Under the pieces are notes generated by a model, which saw only the letters and a program-made list of their open reading frames with translations, was not told the origin of the DNA and did no database searches. The position numbers were made by a program, and so were the translations under genes. Shown one piece after another: positions 45,543 through 53,763 of a stretch of 64,000 nt of DNA. This DNA is from Rhizobium sp. NXC24 (GTDB taxonomy: Bacteria > Pseudomonadota > Alphaproteobacteria > Rhizobiales > Rhizobiaceae): contig NZ_CP024311.1 of the NCBI RefSeq assembly GCF_002944315.1, positions 2,208,501 through 2,272,500 of the forward strand, given 5' to 3'. How positions within the stretch are numbered: position 1 is the stretch's first letter; every line of letters starts with the position of its first letter.

Positions 45543-46067
45543 TTACATCAACAACGACAAATCGTCCCAAACGAAGATGATGTTGTCCGATCGCCAAACC
45601 GGGCCGGGATCGACGTAACGGCCTGATATCCGTCCGCCCAGCGACCGGTAAAATGCGATTGCCGGATCGTTGCCGACAACAACGCCGAGGGCAGCGCCGG
45701 GATAGTGGAGATCGGCAAGATGGCGCGCCAGTTCCCGCATCAGGCGACGGCCGAGACCCTGGCGTTTGAGCGAGGGATCGACGTAGAGAGATCGTATTTC
45801 CCCTCGCCCTTCGAAGACGGGCTGCGATGGCGCACCGACCGAGCCGATGCCGACCAACCGATCGCCCTGCTCCGCAAGAAGCACCAATTGATCACGACCG
45901 GGCTTCTCCAATGTCGCCGCCCATCTGGCTTGCCGATGGGCTTCGTCGAGGCTGCGAAAAGCTTCGGGAGACGCCAGCGTTCGATAGGTTTCGCGCCAGA
46001 CGGTAACATGCAGATTGGCCATGGCCGCCGCATCGTCGGGAAGAGCCGATCGAATATTGATGTCCAT
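45543..46067 (-). CDS. GNAT family N-acetyltransferase
   Basis: A 174-residue GNAT protein. Acetyl-CoA is bound by the LYVDPSLKRQGLGRRLMREL segment, which holds the R/Q-x-x-G-x-G/A motif as KRQGLGRR. The closing VGNDPAIAFYRSLGGRISGRY is the family's beta-bulge region. The acceptor substrate is unknown. It lies 6 bases after the folC-like gene on the same strand, so the two are probably transcribed together, with the GNAT second. Confidence 0.87.
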   Translation of the reverse strand: MDINIRSALPDDAAAMANLHVTVWRETYRTLASPEAFRSLDEAHRQARWAATLEKPGRDQLVLLAEQGDRLVGIGSVGAPSQPVFEGRGEIRSLYVDPSLKRQGLGRRLMRELARHLADLHYPGAALGVVVGNDPAIAFYRSLGGRISGRYVDPGPVWRSDNIIFVWDDLSLLM

Positions 46068-46073
46068 CCTCGA

Positions 46074-47402
46074 TCAGCCGCCCTTCAACACGACGCTTCG
46101 CAGCGCTCCGACAAGATAAAGCGACCCGGTCACCAAAACCCAGCCATTATTCCGCGACGCCATCGCGGTGGCACGGTCCAACGCCTTTCGCGCATCGGGT
46201 TCGGCTTCAGAGGCCATCCCCATGGATGATCCCAACGCTTGCAGCTCATCGGCCGGATAAAACCGGCCGGAGCCAGCCGCTTCCGTAAAAAGCGTATGGA
46301 CAGCGTAGTGAGACAGCACCGTCAGGAACCCGAGCGCATCCTTGTCGGACGCCAGTGCAACAATGGCGATACACCCGCTGTCGAACTCGCGGTCGCGGCT
46401 GATATCCCGCAAAACGGCCTCGATATTGAACGGAACATGCGCGCCGTCCATCACCATTGGCACCATTCGCGGAGCCGTATTTGGCGCTGCGGGCAGTTCG
46501 AAGGTAAGCCGCTCCATCCGTCCCGGCAGATGCGCGCTATCCCTGACCGCCTGGTCAAGCAGCCATGCGCCGATCGCGACGCCTGCTCGAGCACCCTCGC
46601 GCGCACGTTCGCCATGCTGTCCCAAATAGTCGAGGACCAAGCCAGCCAACGCGGCATTCTTGTCCGCTATCGTGGCGTCATCGGGAAAGTCGGTGCGCAA
46701 TACGCGACAACCGAGCTCATCTGCGCGTTGCTGCAAAACCCGGCCCGCAGCATCTGAGATCGGAAGTGTCGTCGCGATAGTTGCGCCGGACTTCAATATA
46801 CCCACCTTCTCGCCCGCGATCGCCTCGCGCGTACTGCCGAGGATTTCCGTATGTTCGAGCTCGATATTCGTGACGACCGCAACTTCGCCGAAGACGACAT
46901 TCGTGGAGTCCAGTCGGCCGCCAAGCCCGACTTCCACAACCACCCAGTCGAGACCGGCGTGCTGGAATACAAGAAAGGCAGCAGCCGTTATCATGTCGAA
47001 CCAGGTGGCGTCTTCGCCGGCCGTCGCCTCCCGCTTTGCCGACTCGTAGCTGTCCAGCGTCTGTTCCAATGCCCTTGCCAGCGCCTCGTCTTCGACCGCT
47101 TGGCCTGAAACGCTGATCCGCTCATTCACACGATCGACATGCGGCGAGCCATAACGACCGGTCCCCAGCCCCGCCTGCAGCAAGGCCGCTTCGATCAGCG
47201 CAGAAACGGAACCCTTGCCCTTGGTACCGGCGACATGGATGACACGGAAGCTTCGATGAGGATTGCCGAGCCGCTGCATGAGATCGAGCATCGGATCGAG
47301 GCCGACACGCATCTCTCCGCGAGGCTTGCGCTCCCAATTGGTTAGCAGGTCAAGGCGCGACAGGACATCGGACAGTGAACGAGGCTGAGGAACTGTGGGC
47401 AT
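46074..47402 (-). CDS. folC: Folylpolyglutamate/dihydrofolate synthase-type Mur ligase
   Basis: A 442-residue protein. The P-loop is VAGTKGKGSVSALIEAAL near residue 56, followed by YGSPHVDRVNERI, the Mur-ligase Lys/Glu region GLGGRLDSTN, the ATP-site ELEHTEILG, and MDGAHVPFN (family HxPxN region). This is the FolC layout, adding glutamates to folates and possibly joining Glu to dihydropteroate. The P-loop reads GTKGKGS where most alphaproteobacterial FolC have GTNGKGS, and no accD lies upstream, so it may be a paralog. The GNAT gene follows. Confidence 0.8.
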   Translation of the reverse strand: MPTVPQPRSLSDVLSRLDLLTNWERKPRGEMRVGLDPMLDLMQRLGNPHRSFRVIHVAGTKGKGSVSALIEAALLQAGLGTGRYGSPHVDRVNERISVSGQAVEDEALARALEQTLDSYESAKREATAGEDATWFDMITAAAFLVFQHAGLDWVVVEVGLGGRLDSTNVVFGEVAVVTNIELEHTEILGSTREAIAGEKVGILKSGATIATTLPISDAAGRVLQQRADELGCRVLRTDFPDDATIADKNAALAGLVLDYLGQHGERAREGARAGVAIGAWLLDQAVRDSAHLPGRMERLTFELPAAPNTAPRMVPMVMDGAHVPFNIEAVLRDISRDREFDSGCIAIVALASDKDALGFLTVLSHYAVHTLFTEAAGSGRFYPADELQALGSSMGMASEAEPDARKALDRATAMASRNNGWVLVTGSLYLVGALRSVVLKGG

Positions 47403-47575
47403 GAAACACCTGCAACAAGGCTCGGGTCGGTCGCCCAGACGCGCGGCTTGATCGTCATCTCACCCGCGCTTCCCCATGGCTTGCAATTTGCTTGGCCGGG
47501 GGGCGTGGACATCGAATGTATGAACCGCAGGGAGAGCGATTGCAACCGGTGTATTTGCGGGAAAGTGCCAGCCAA

Positions 47576-48337
47576 TCAGTTCCTTAACCGATATCCGGCC
47601 TTGAAAATCCACGCGAGGGTCCCAAGGCAGATCAAGAGGAAAAGCGTGATCATCGCGAGGCTCAGCGCCGGGTTGACGTCGGCGATGCCATAGAAGCTCC
47701 AGCGGAAGCCGCTGACAAGATAAAGGACCGGATTGAGGTGACTGACGGCCTGCCAGAAGGGCGGCAACATGTTGATGGAATAGAAGCTGCCACCAAGGAA
47801 GGTCAGCGGCGGCACCACCAGCATGGGAATGAGGTTGAGCTGCTCGAAATTCCCCGCCCAGATGCCGATCATGAAGCCGAACAGGCTGAAGGTCACCGCC
47901 GTCAACACGAAGAACAGGATCATCATGAAGGGATGTTCGATGGTGATATGCACAAAGAAATTCGCCGTCAGCAGGATGATCAGCCCGATCAGCATGCCCT
48001 TGGTCGCGGCAGCGCCGACATAGCCGAGAACGATTTCCGTCATGGCGACGGGTGCAGAAAGAACCTCGTAGATCGTGCCAGTAAACTTCGGGAAATAGAT
48101 GCCGAAGGAACCGTTACTGATGCACTGCCCAAGCAGCGTCAGCATGATCAGGCCCGGCGTGATGAACGCGCCGTAGGAAACGCCTTCCACCAGTTGGATG
48201 CGCGAGCCGATGGCGGCGCCGAAGACGATGAAATAAAGCGAGGTGGAAATGACCGGCGAGACGACGCTCTGCAGCAGCGTGCGGCGCGTACGCGCCATCT
48301 CGAACGCATAGATGGATTTGATCGCCTCGAAGTTCAT
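47576..48337 (-). CDS. ABC-2 type transporter permease
   Basis: A 253-residue inner-membrane protein with six helices, of the ABC-2 (YadH/NodJ-like) group. The loop [17 protein letters not shown] is the ATPase-contact region, and [18 protein letters not shown] is a family motif. The start overlaps the ATPase gene's stop by 4 bases. Similarity is closest in style to YadH, so this is probably an exporter of unknown substrate rather than the Nod-factor exporter; no nodulation genes are nearby. Confidence 0.9.
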   Translation of the reverse strand: MNFEAIKSIYAFEMARTRRTLLQSVVSPVISTSLYFIVFGAAIGSRIQLVEGVSYGAFITPGLIMLTLLGQCISNGSFGIYFPKFTGTIYEVLSAPVAMTEIVLGYVGAAATKGMLIGLIILLTANFFVHITIEHPFMMILFFVLTAVTFSLFGFMIGIWAGNFEQLNLIPMLVVPPLTFLGGSFYSINMLPPFWQAVSHLNPVLYLVSGFRWSFYGIADVNPALSLAMITLFLLICLGTLAWIFKAGYRLRN

Positions 48338-49260
48338 TTATTTTCTCCTACCAGCGATACGAAGATGTCTTCGAGCGAGCTCTGCCGCGTCGACAGGTCC
48401 TTGAAGTGAATGCCCTCGGCGGCCAGACGCGACAAAAGGGCCGCGATGCTCGACTGCTCGTGCTCGGCGTCATAATCGTAGATCAACGTCGTGCCATTCG
48501 GCCCCAGCGACAGGCCATTGCCGTCGAGAGAATGCGGAACGGCGTTCAGCGGCTGCAGCAGGTCGAGGATGAGCTGTTTGCGGCCGAGCTTGGCCATCAA
48601 CGCCTTCTTCTTCTCCACCAGCAGCAGCTTGCCGTCATTGATGACACCAACGCGGTCGGCGATTTCCTCGGCCTCTTCGATGTAATGCGTCGTCAGGATG
48701 ATGGTGACGCCGGAAGCCCGCAGCCGCTCAACGACATGCCACATATCTTTCCGCAACGTCACGTCGACGCCCGCCGTCGGCTCGTCCAGGAAGAGGATCT
48801 GCGGCTCGTGCGACAGCGCCTTGGCGATCAGGACACGCCGCTTCATGCCTCCGGAGAGCTGGCGGAGCATATTGTCCCGCTTGTCCCAGAGCGACAGGTC
48901 CCGCAGCACCTGCTCGATATGCGCGGGCTTCGGTTTCTTGCCGTGCAGGCCGCGCGAAAAGCTGACCGTGTTCCACACGGTCTCGAACTGATCGGTCGTC
49001 AGCTCCTGGGGCACCAGCCCGATCATGGTGCGCGTGGCGCGAAACTCCTTGACGACGTCATGACCGCCGACGGTCACTGTACCCCCGCTCGGATTGGTGA
49101 TTCCGCAAACGATGGAAATCATCGTCGTCTTGCCCGCGCCATTCGGCCCGAGCAGCGCCAGAATCTCGCCCTGCTCGACGTCGAGATCAATGCCCTTTAG
49201 TGCCTGAAACCCATTGGAATAGGTTTTGGTGAGATTACGGATAGAAATGATCGGGGCCAT
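48334..49260 (-). CDS. ABC transporter ATP-binding protein (YadG-like)
   Basis: The 308-residue ATPase partner of the permease at 47576. Walker A is [11 protein letters not shown] at about residues 37-47, the signature is LSGGMKRRV, Walker B is [12 protein letters not shown], and the switch His is in [11 protein letters not shown]-terminal domain of about 90 residues follows, as in YadG/DrrA-type exporter ATPases. The two genes overlap and form one transport unit. A small RNA candidate is encoded on the opposite strand upstream. Confidence 0.92.
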   Translation of the reverse strand: MAPIISIRNLTKTYSNGFQALKGIDLDVEQGEILALLGPNGAGKTTMISIVCGITNPSGGTVTVGGHDVVKEFRATRTMIGLVPQELTTDQFETVWNTVSFSRGLHGKKPKPAHIEQVLRDLSLWDKRDNMLRQLSGGMKRRVLIAKALSHEPQILFLDEPTAGVDVTLRKDMWHVVERLRASGVTIILTTHYIEEAEEIADRVGVINDGKLLLVEKKKALMAKLGRKQLILDLLQPLNAVPHSLDGNGLSLGPNGTTLIYDYDAEHEQSSIAALLSRLAAEGIHFKDLSTRQSSLEDIFVSLVGENK

Positions 49261-49467
49261 ATGGAGGCGAAGTCCGGCTTTTCTGATTAGTTTTGCGGCG
49301 TTTGCCCGCTAATATAGTTGGTCAGCGGCTTTTACCACCCAGCCTAAATGAAACAGTGTGTTCGCCTGAGGGAAAGAAACCACACCGCAGGCTGTCATTA
49401 AACCGTGACCTTCCTCGGTCATATCTTCCCCAGGTGAGCAACGACTGTCGCACTCCGCCCAACGCCT

Positions 49468-49496
49468 CTTGGCGACAGCGTCGGCGCCGATGATAT
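49468..49496 (+). promoter_or_regulatory. Promoter of the small RNA candidate
   Basis: CTTGGC (49468-49473), 17 bases, TGATAT (49491-49496). This matches the rhizobial consensus CTTGAC-N17-CTATAT at 5 of 6 and 4 of 6 positions. Predicted transcript start is about 49502. Confidence 0.45.
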
Positions 49497-49501
49497 TTGC
49501 A

Positions 49502-49627
49502 GATTGATTGCCTTCACATCCATATTGCAGTGCCATTGCGACATGAAGTTTCTTTTCTGGGGCCAGCAAAGATCCCCTGTCGTTGCTGTGCCCCACTCCA
49601 GCCGGCCCCCGCGCCGGCTTTTCTTTT
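49502..49627 (+). ncRNA. Candidate trans-acting small RNA
   Basis: A transcript of about 126 nt is predicted. A weak 5' hairpin pairs CTTCA (49512) with TGAAG (49544). The main hairpin has GGGGCCAGCAA (49559-49569) pairing with TTGCTGTGCCCC (49583-49594), one bulge, and a 13-nt loop containing CCCCUG, which could pair with ribosome sites. A GCCGGC/GCCGGC terminator with TTTTCTTTT closes it. No protein frame is plausible. The layout is like known alphaproteobacterial sRNA families, but I cannot name the family from memory. Confidence 0.6.
49601..49627 (+). terminator. Terminator of the small RNA candidate
   Basis: GCCGGC (49601-49606) and GCCGGC (49613-49618), which is self-complementary, form the stem, followed by TTTTCTTTT. 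It works only on the plus strand, although both neighbouring genes are on the minus strand. Confidence 0.75.
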
Positions 49628-49646
49628 GCCGGCAATCGATCCCCAA

Positions 49647-49901
49647 CTACCAGTTGCCGTTGACGCCGCAGCCTGCCGGCGGCAGCGTCTTGTTTTCGAA
49701 GCGCGCCTTCAGCATCGCACAACCCTTTTCACGGATCGCGCCCGGCATCATCGAGTTGAGGCCGATGCCGACCTCATCGAATGGATCATCGGCATAGGCA
49801 ACATAGGCGTACCAACGCCCGCCGATGACGAGAACGATCGCAACGAGAGCGGCAACCAGGGCCTTCCCCAACCCTCTCTTCCTTCTCGGGGCTTCTTCCA
49901 T
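49647..49901 (-). CDS. Small single-pass membrane protein, hypothetical
   Basis: An 84-residue protein. A short basic N-terminus (RRKRGLGK) precedes one membrane helix at about residues 13-27. A periplasmic-side part of about 55 residues follows with two cysteines (C61 and C78), which could form a disulfide. No family recognised. Composition matches the surrounding genes. The frame starts at 49901. Its 3' end meets the terminator of the small RNA candidate on the other strand. Confidence 0.65.
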   Translation of the reverse strand: MEEAPRRKRGLGKALVAALVAIVLVIGGRWYAYVAYADDPFDEVGIGLNSMMPGAIREKGCAMLKARFENKTLPPAGCGVNGNW

Positions 49902-50020
49902 TGAACAGCTCTCCCACCTTGGCTGGCACAGTTATAGGGAAGTACAAGAAAGCGCGTAAATGCAACTTTTTGCTCACACGATTCCGCAATGATCCATTGC
50001 ATTCATTCCCGCGACGCTCC

Positions 50021-50455
50021 TTACGCGCTCTTTGGTTTCTTCTGAGAGCGGGCCGGGCGAGCAGCGGTATTGAGTGCCACAGCGGCGCGAATGAGTGCCT
50101 TCAATGCCTCTTCATCGATGTTGTCACCCTTATGGAAATCGATGGCGCGCCTGGTGTTGCCTTCCAGGCTGGAGTTGAAAAGGCCCGAGGGGTCCTCCAA
50201 CGAGGCGCCCTTGGCGAAGGTCATCTTCACGACATTCTTGTAGGTCTCGCCGGTGCAGATGATCCCGGCATGCGACCAGACCGGAACTCCTCGCCACTTC
50301 CACTCCTCGATCACTTCAGGGTCGGCCTGCTGGATGAGAGCTCGGATCCGGGCGAGCGTCTGGCCCCGCCAATCGTTCAGCTCCTTGATTCTCCCATCTA
50401 TCAGATGAGAGGCAGAGTCCTCTGTCTGCCCTTCCTTCGGCTCACTCTCGGTCAT
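50021..50455 (-). CDS. DUF1801 domain protein
   Basis: A 144-residue cytoplasmic protein of the DUF1801 (YdhG-like) fold. The core runs from DGRIKELNDWRGQTLARIRALI to EEWKWRGVPVWSHAGIICTGETYKNVVKMTFAKGASL. A Lys/Arg-rich tail (RPARSQKKPKSA) could contact nucleic acid or phosphate. Function unknown. The start is uncertain: ATG at 50455 is used, but GTG at 50494, 6 bases after the previous stop and preceded by GAAGG, would add 13 codons. It follows a second DUF1801 gene on the same strand. Confidence 0.75.
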   Translation of the reverse strand: MTESEPKEGQTEDSASHLIDGRIKELNDWRGQTLARIRALIQQADPEVIEEWKWRGVPVWSHAGIICTGETYKNVVKMTFAKGASLEDPSGLFNSSLEGNTRRAIDFHKGDNIDEEALKALIRAAVALNTAARPARSQKKPKSA

Positions 50456-50500
50456 GCTTGTGTCGCTTTCTTCACGGTTATAGTTGCGCTGCACTGGCCT

Positions 50501-50968
50501 TCACATTCGTTCGCCGGGCAATTGGCTGGCTTGTTTTATCCAGGCGGTAAGCTGAGCTTCGTCGAGCGGATCACCTTCATGGATATTGAGATAGCGCGTG
50601 TCCTTGCTTTTGGACTCGCCAGAAGGGATTGGCTTCAGCGACGTACCACGAAAGAAGGCCACCTTGACGTACTTCGTGAAGCAGTGGATGCCCAGGAACC
50701 AGCCTTCGCCTTCCATCCCATAGAGCGGCGAGTTCCATTTGACCGCCTTGCGGACCTCGGGAACCGTGCGCACGATGAGCGCGTCAAGGCGGCGGCCGAT
50801 GTCGCTTTTCCAGCCCGGCATGGCCGCGATGTAGGCTTGCACGGGAGCGTCGCCATCGCCCTTCGCGATCTGCGGGTTGCCACCCGTAAGAAGGGTCGGG
50901 GCTGCATTGCTCGGTTTGGCTCCCTTCTTTGCCACCTTCGGCGACGTGACGGGCGTCTTTTCAGCCAT
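50501..50968 (-). CDS. DUF1801 domain protein, second copy
   Basis: A 155-residue protein. The first 45 residues are Lys/Pro/Thr-rich. The DUF1801 domain follows: VQAYIAAMPGWKSDIGRRLDALIVRTVPEVRKAVKWNSPLYG, then GWFLGIHCFTKYVKVAFFRGTSLKP. The shared WxxP/xxKVAFFxGxSL layout with the downstream gene marks them as paralogs from an old duplication. The ATG at 50968 has GTGGAG upstream. The two genes form a small operon. Function unknown. Confidence 0.8.
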   Translation of the reverse strand: MAEKTPVTSPKVAKKGAKPSNAAPTLLTGGNPQIAKGDGDAPVQAYIAAMPGWKSDIGRRLDALIVRTVPEVRKAVKWNSPLYGMEGEGWFLGIHCFTKYVKVAFFRGTSLKPIPSGESKSKDTRYLNIHEGDPLDEAQLTAWIKQASQLPGERM

Positions 50969-51077
50969 TGCGTTCACTCCACGGATAGACGGACAACTAT
51001 CAGAATAGCTGATTTTGTGATGTCGACCTACTCCCCGGCCAACACATTGCCGCCGCTGGCGCTCGGCAAATTCGGCA

Positions 51078-52337
51078 TCACAGGCTGCAGTAACGACGCC
51101 CGCCCCTGCGATCCCTGAGGTCGAAGTGGAAATGGTTCCAGTGCTCGGCGTTGCTGCCCGGGCCAAGCACTGTGTCGAAATAATTGCAGCTATCGCTGCG
51201 CACTGCCTTCAGCAGCCGGCCTTCACGGAAGGAGAACAGCCCCTTTTTGCGCACATCGATGACGTGGCCGTTTTTCAAAACGAAGGTGCCGACGTCGATG
51301 GCATTGCCATGGGCATGTTCCGACATCGGATTGTAGCGCTGCCGGCTATTGTTCATCCGGCGGCAGGAATAGCCACCGAGCGGCACGATCGTGCCGACGC
51401 CCGTCCAATAGCGCGTGCGAGCCGCCGGCGCCAATTCGTTCTTCACCCATTTGGCGAAGGCAAGCGTTACCTGACAGTTCAGCGTCACCGCCGGCCTGAC
51501 AGCGATGTTGCCGGAAAGCCCGCTCAGGGAAACCGGATAAGGAACCTGGCAGGCCGGACCATCGTTAATCGGCGGCTTGTCGTTGTAGACGACCCCCATA
51601 CGCTGCAATTCCTGCCGGCAGGCAATTTCCGAGGTAGGCATGGCGCCACCAGGCGACGATTGCGGCGCCTCCTCCTGCTGTTCGATCCGCGGCATCGGAT
51701 TGCCAACGCGTGGCAACATGGCGACCTGTGTATTCGGCATCTTGCGGCGGATCGGCGACTGATTGAGTTCAGCCTGTGCGGCCGGGCGTTGAATGATGGA
51801 GCGGTTGGCCTGCACCGGCGTGTCCGAGCCGATCCCGTCGACAACGGGCTGATCGGTTTCGCCCTCCGCAATGTTCTGCCCTTCCTCCTGCGCCAGCCCG
51901 ACGACCGGTCCGGACTGCGCTTCCTCGCTCGGCCCTACACCAAGTTCCGCGTCCATATTGACGCCCTGAGAAGGCACATCCGACTGCTGCGCCAAGCCCT
52001 CCTGGACATCTGTGGTCGTTACGGCCTCATTGGCACCAGCCATCGGCAGGCGGCCTTGTTTGGCGGCTGCAGAGGCAGGCATCGGCGCGGCGCTCTGCCG
52101 GCTGCCAGAGAGATTATAGCTGTTGGCGTAGTTGGCCGAGGCGGAATTAACGGGCGCTTGGTCACCCTGGTAGGTGAACTGCCTCTGCGGCATGCTGCGA
52201 TGGGGCTTGATCGAACCGACGCGGGCGCTGCTGTCGATGCTCGACGGTGGTATGAGGCTATCAGCCGTGCAGGCGACCAGCGCCGACGACACGAGCAGCG
52301 GCAGGACAGCCCGCCGCAGAAAGGACAAATACGCCAT
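51078..52337 (-). CDS. Extensin-like C-terminal domain lipoprotein
   Basis: A 419-residue protein. The lipobox SALVAC ends a signal peptide near residue 23, so the Cys is probably lipidated. A disordered linker of about 215 residues, rich in Q, P, A and S, follows. The last 160 residues are an extensin-like domain with the LAS/M15-type metal pattern SEHAHGNAIDVGTF and HWNHFHFDLR, so a peptidoglycan peptidase fold is likely. The name comes from similarity to plant extensin and not from function. GGAG precedes the ATG at 52337. Divergent from the thioesterase gene. Confidence 0.87.
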   Translation of the reverse strand: MAYLSFLRRAVLPLLVSSALVACTADSLIPPSSIDSSARVGSIKPHRSMPQRQFTYQGDQAPVNSASANYANSYNLSGSRQSAAPMPASAAAKQGRLPMAGANEAVTTTDVQEGLAQQSDVPSQGVNMDAELGVGPSEEAQSGPVVGLAQEEGQNIAEGETDQPVVDGIGSDTPVQANRSIIQRPAAQAELNQSPIRRKMPNTQVAMLPRVGNPMPRIEQQEEAPQSSPGGAMPTSEIACRQELQRMGVVYNDKPPINDGPACQVPYPVSLSGLSGNIAVRPAVTLNCQVTLAFAKWVKNELAPAARTRYWTGVGTIVPLGGYSCRRMNNSRQRYNPMSEHAHGNAIDVGTFVLKNGHVIDVRKKGLFSFREGRLLKAVRSDSCNYFDTVLGPGSNAEHWNHFHFDLRDRRGGRRYCSL

Positions 52338-52591
52338 ACTCCAGATCCGCTCCTGCTGCCCCAGCCACGGTCGGCAACTATTACGAATCTTAAATAAAAA
52401 CGGTGAATGAATGCTTACCGCCCCACGAAAGTGGGACATCCGGAATGGCCTGAAGAGGCGCGAAGTATGTCTAAAAAGCTCCTCTTCAATCGACAGAGCT
52501 GTTGTCGAATACAGACGACGTCTTTCCCATCGAGATTCGATTGCGTAGGCTGAACGCCGGAATCAAAGCCTTTATCGATTGGAGCGAGTAA

Positions 52592-52981
52592 ATGAACGAC
52601 AGCGTCAAACCAAGAGGCGAATTGACCCTGCGCACGCTGGCCATGCCCGCCGACGCCAATCCTGCCGGCGACATCTTCGGCGGCTGGGTCATGGCACAGA
52701 TGGACTTGGCGAGCGGCATTCGCGCCGCCGAGCGGGCCCGCGGTCGCGTCGTCACTGCCGCCGTCAAGGAAATGGCATTCGAGCTGCCCGTGAAGATCGG
52801 CGACACGTTGAGCGTCTACACCGATATCGAACGCGTCGGCCGTACCTCGATCACGCTCATCGTCGAAGCATGGGCGCATCGTTCTCGCTATGCCAAGTTG
52901 GAGAAGGTGATAGCCGGCACATTCATCATGGTGGCGCTGGACGAGACCGGGGCCCCGAAGCCGGTTCCAGCGGAAAGCTGA
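52592..52981 (+). CDS. Acyl-CoA thioesterase, hotdog fold (YciA-like)
   Basis: A 129-residue single-hotdog thioesterase. The opening GELTLRTLAMPADANPAGDIFGGWVMAQMDLASG has the N/D-ANPxGDIFGGW active-site loop with its catalytic Asp. The later strand KIGDTLSVYTDIERVGRTSI is typical. It hydrolyses acyl-CoA to free acid and CoA; chain preference unknown. GGAG lies 8 bases before the ATG. A small membrane-protein gene follows 4 bases later, so they are one operon. Confidence 0.9.
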   Translation: MNDSVKPRGELTLRTLAMPADANPAGDIFGGWVMAQMDLASGIRAAERARGRVVTAAVKEMAFELPVKIGDTLSVYTDIERVGRTSITLIVEAWAHRSRYAKLEKVIAGTFIMVALDETGAPKPVPAES

Positions 52982-52985
52982 TCGG

Positions 52986-53576
52986 ATGGAAGCTGCCCGT
53001 ACGCTCGAGGTTTACGTCTATATCAGGACGGTCATGAGCATGGTCATCGGCCTTTCGCTCGCCCAGCTCCTGATGCGCCTCGCCGGCTTCGTGCAATCGC
53101 CTGGCAAGCACCGCGTCTATCTGGTCCATCTCGGCTGGATACTGTCGATGTTCCTCTTCATCATTCATTTCTGGTGGTGGGAATATCGATTGCAGTCGGT
53201 GGCAGAGATCAGTTTCGGCGTCTATCTTTTCCTCATCTGCTTCTGCTGCCTGTTCTATTTCCTCTGCGTGCTGCTGAACCCTCCGTCGATCGAGGATTAT
53301 GGCGGCTTCGAAGAATATTTCATCTCGCGCCGGCGCTGGTTTTTCGGCCTTCTTGCCGTTACCTACGCCGTCGATCTCATCGATACGCTGTTGAAGGGCG
53401 AGACCTATTTCAGATCGCTCGGCTGGGAATATCCGATCCGCAATCTCGTTTACATCGTCCTCTGCATCGTAGCCGCCATCACTGCCAATCGCCGCTTCCA
53501 GGCGGCGTTCGTGTCGGTCGGGTTGATCTATCAGATTAGCTGGATCTTCCGGCTGTATGACGTGCTCCCGGGATAG
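52986..53576 (+). CDS. Hypothetical polytopic membrane protein
   Basis: A 196-residue protein with about five membrane helices: MVIGLSLAQLLMRL, WILSMFLFIIHFWWW, VYLFLICFCCLFYFLCVLL, WFFGLLAVTYAVDLI and YIVLCIVAAITA. Aromatic and Cys residues cluster in the third helix. No family recognised. It begins 4 bases after the thioesterase stop, so the two are co-transcribed and may act on membrane lipids together, but that link is only positional. Confidence 0.75.
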   Translation: MEAARTLEVYVYIRTVMSMVIGLSLAQLLMRLAGFVQSPGKHRVYLVHLGWILSMFLFIIHFWWWEYRLQSVAEISFGVYLFLICFCCLFYFLCVLLNPPSIEDYGGFEEYFISRRRWFFGLLAVTYAVDLIDTLLKGETYFRSLGWEYPIRNLVYIVLCIVAAITANRRFQAAFVSVGLIYQISWIFRLYDVLPG

Positions 53577-53763
53577 AAACCACCAGCCATGCAGGGAGCG
53601 ACGCCGATATTTTGTTGCAGACCACGCATGAAAACGGCAACGGCGTCGACCGGAACGATGTCGGTAAAACGGCTGCCATTTCCATACTGTACAACCCTTG
53701 ACCAGAACTACCCCGCATTGTTCAGTGCGGCCGAATATTAGCTTGCGGACGGGAGGCGCGCTT

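Larger units (their letters stand above)
49261..49646. other. 386-base intergenic region with a probable small RNA
   Basis: Both flanking genes read on the minus strand. The region from 49261 to about 49440 shows nothing I can support, apart from the promoter it must hold for the ATPase gene. The right half contains a plus-strand promoter-like pair, three hairpins and a terminator (49468-49627). Open frames here have no ribosome site or family similarity. Confidence 0.6.

Noticed and set aside
47576..49260. NodI-NodJ Nod-factor exporter
   Set aside because: The fold group is the same, but no nod genes or nod box are near and the motifs read as the general YadGH type.
49309..49722. A 137-codon minus-strand frame in the intergenic region at 49 kb
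   Set aside because: It overlaps the real 84-residue gene, has no ribosome site or domain, and covers the small RNA candidate antisense.
52490..52508. TCGACA/TGTCGA inverted repeat between the extensin-like and thioesterase genes
   Set aside because: Only six-base arms with overlapping alternatives and no regulator nearby, so it is not worth an operator call.
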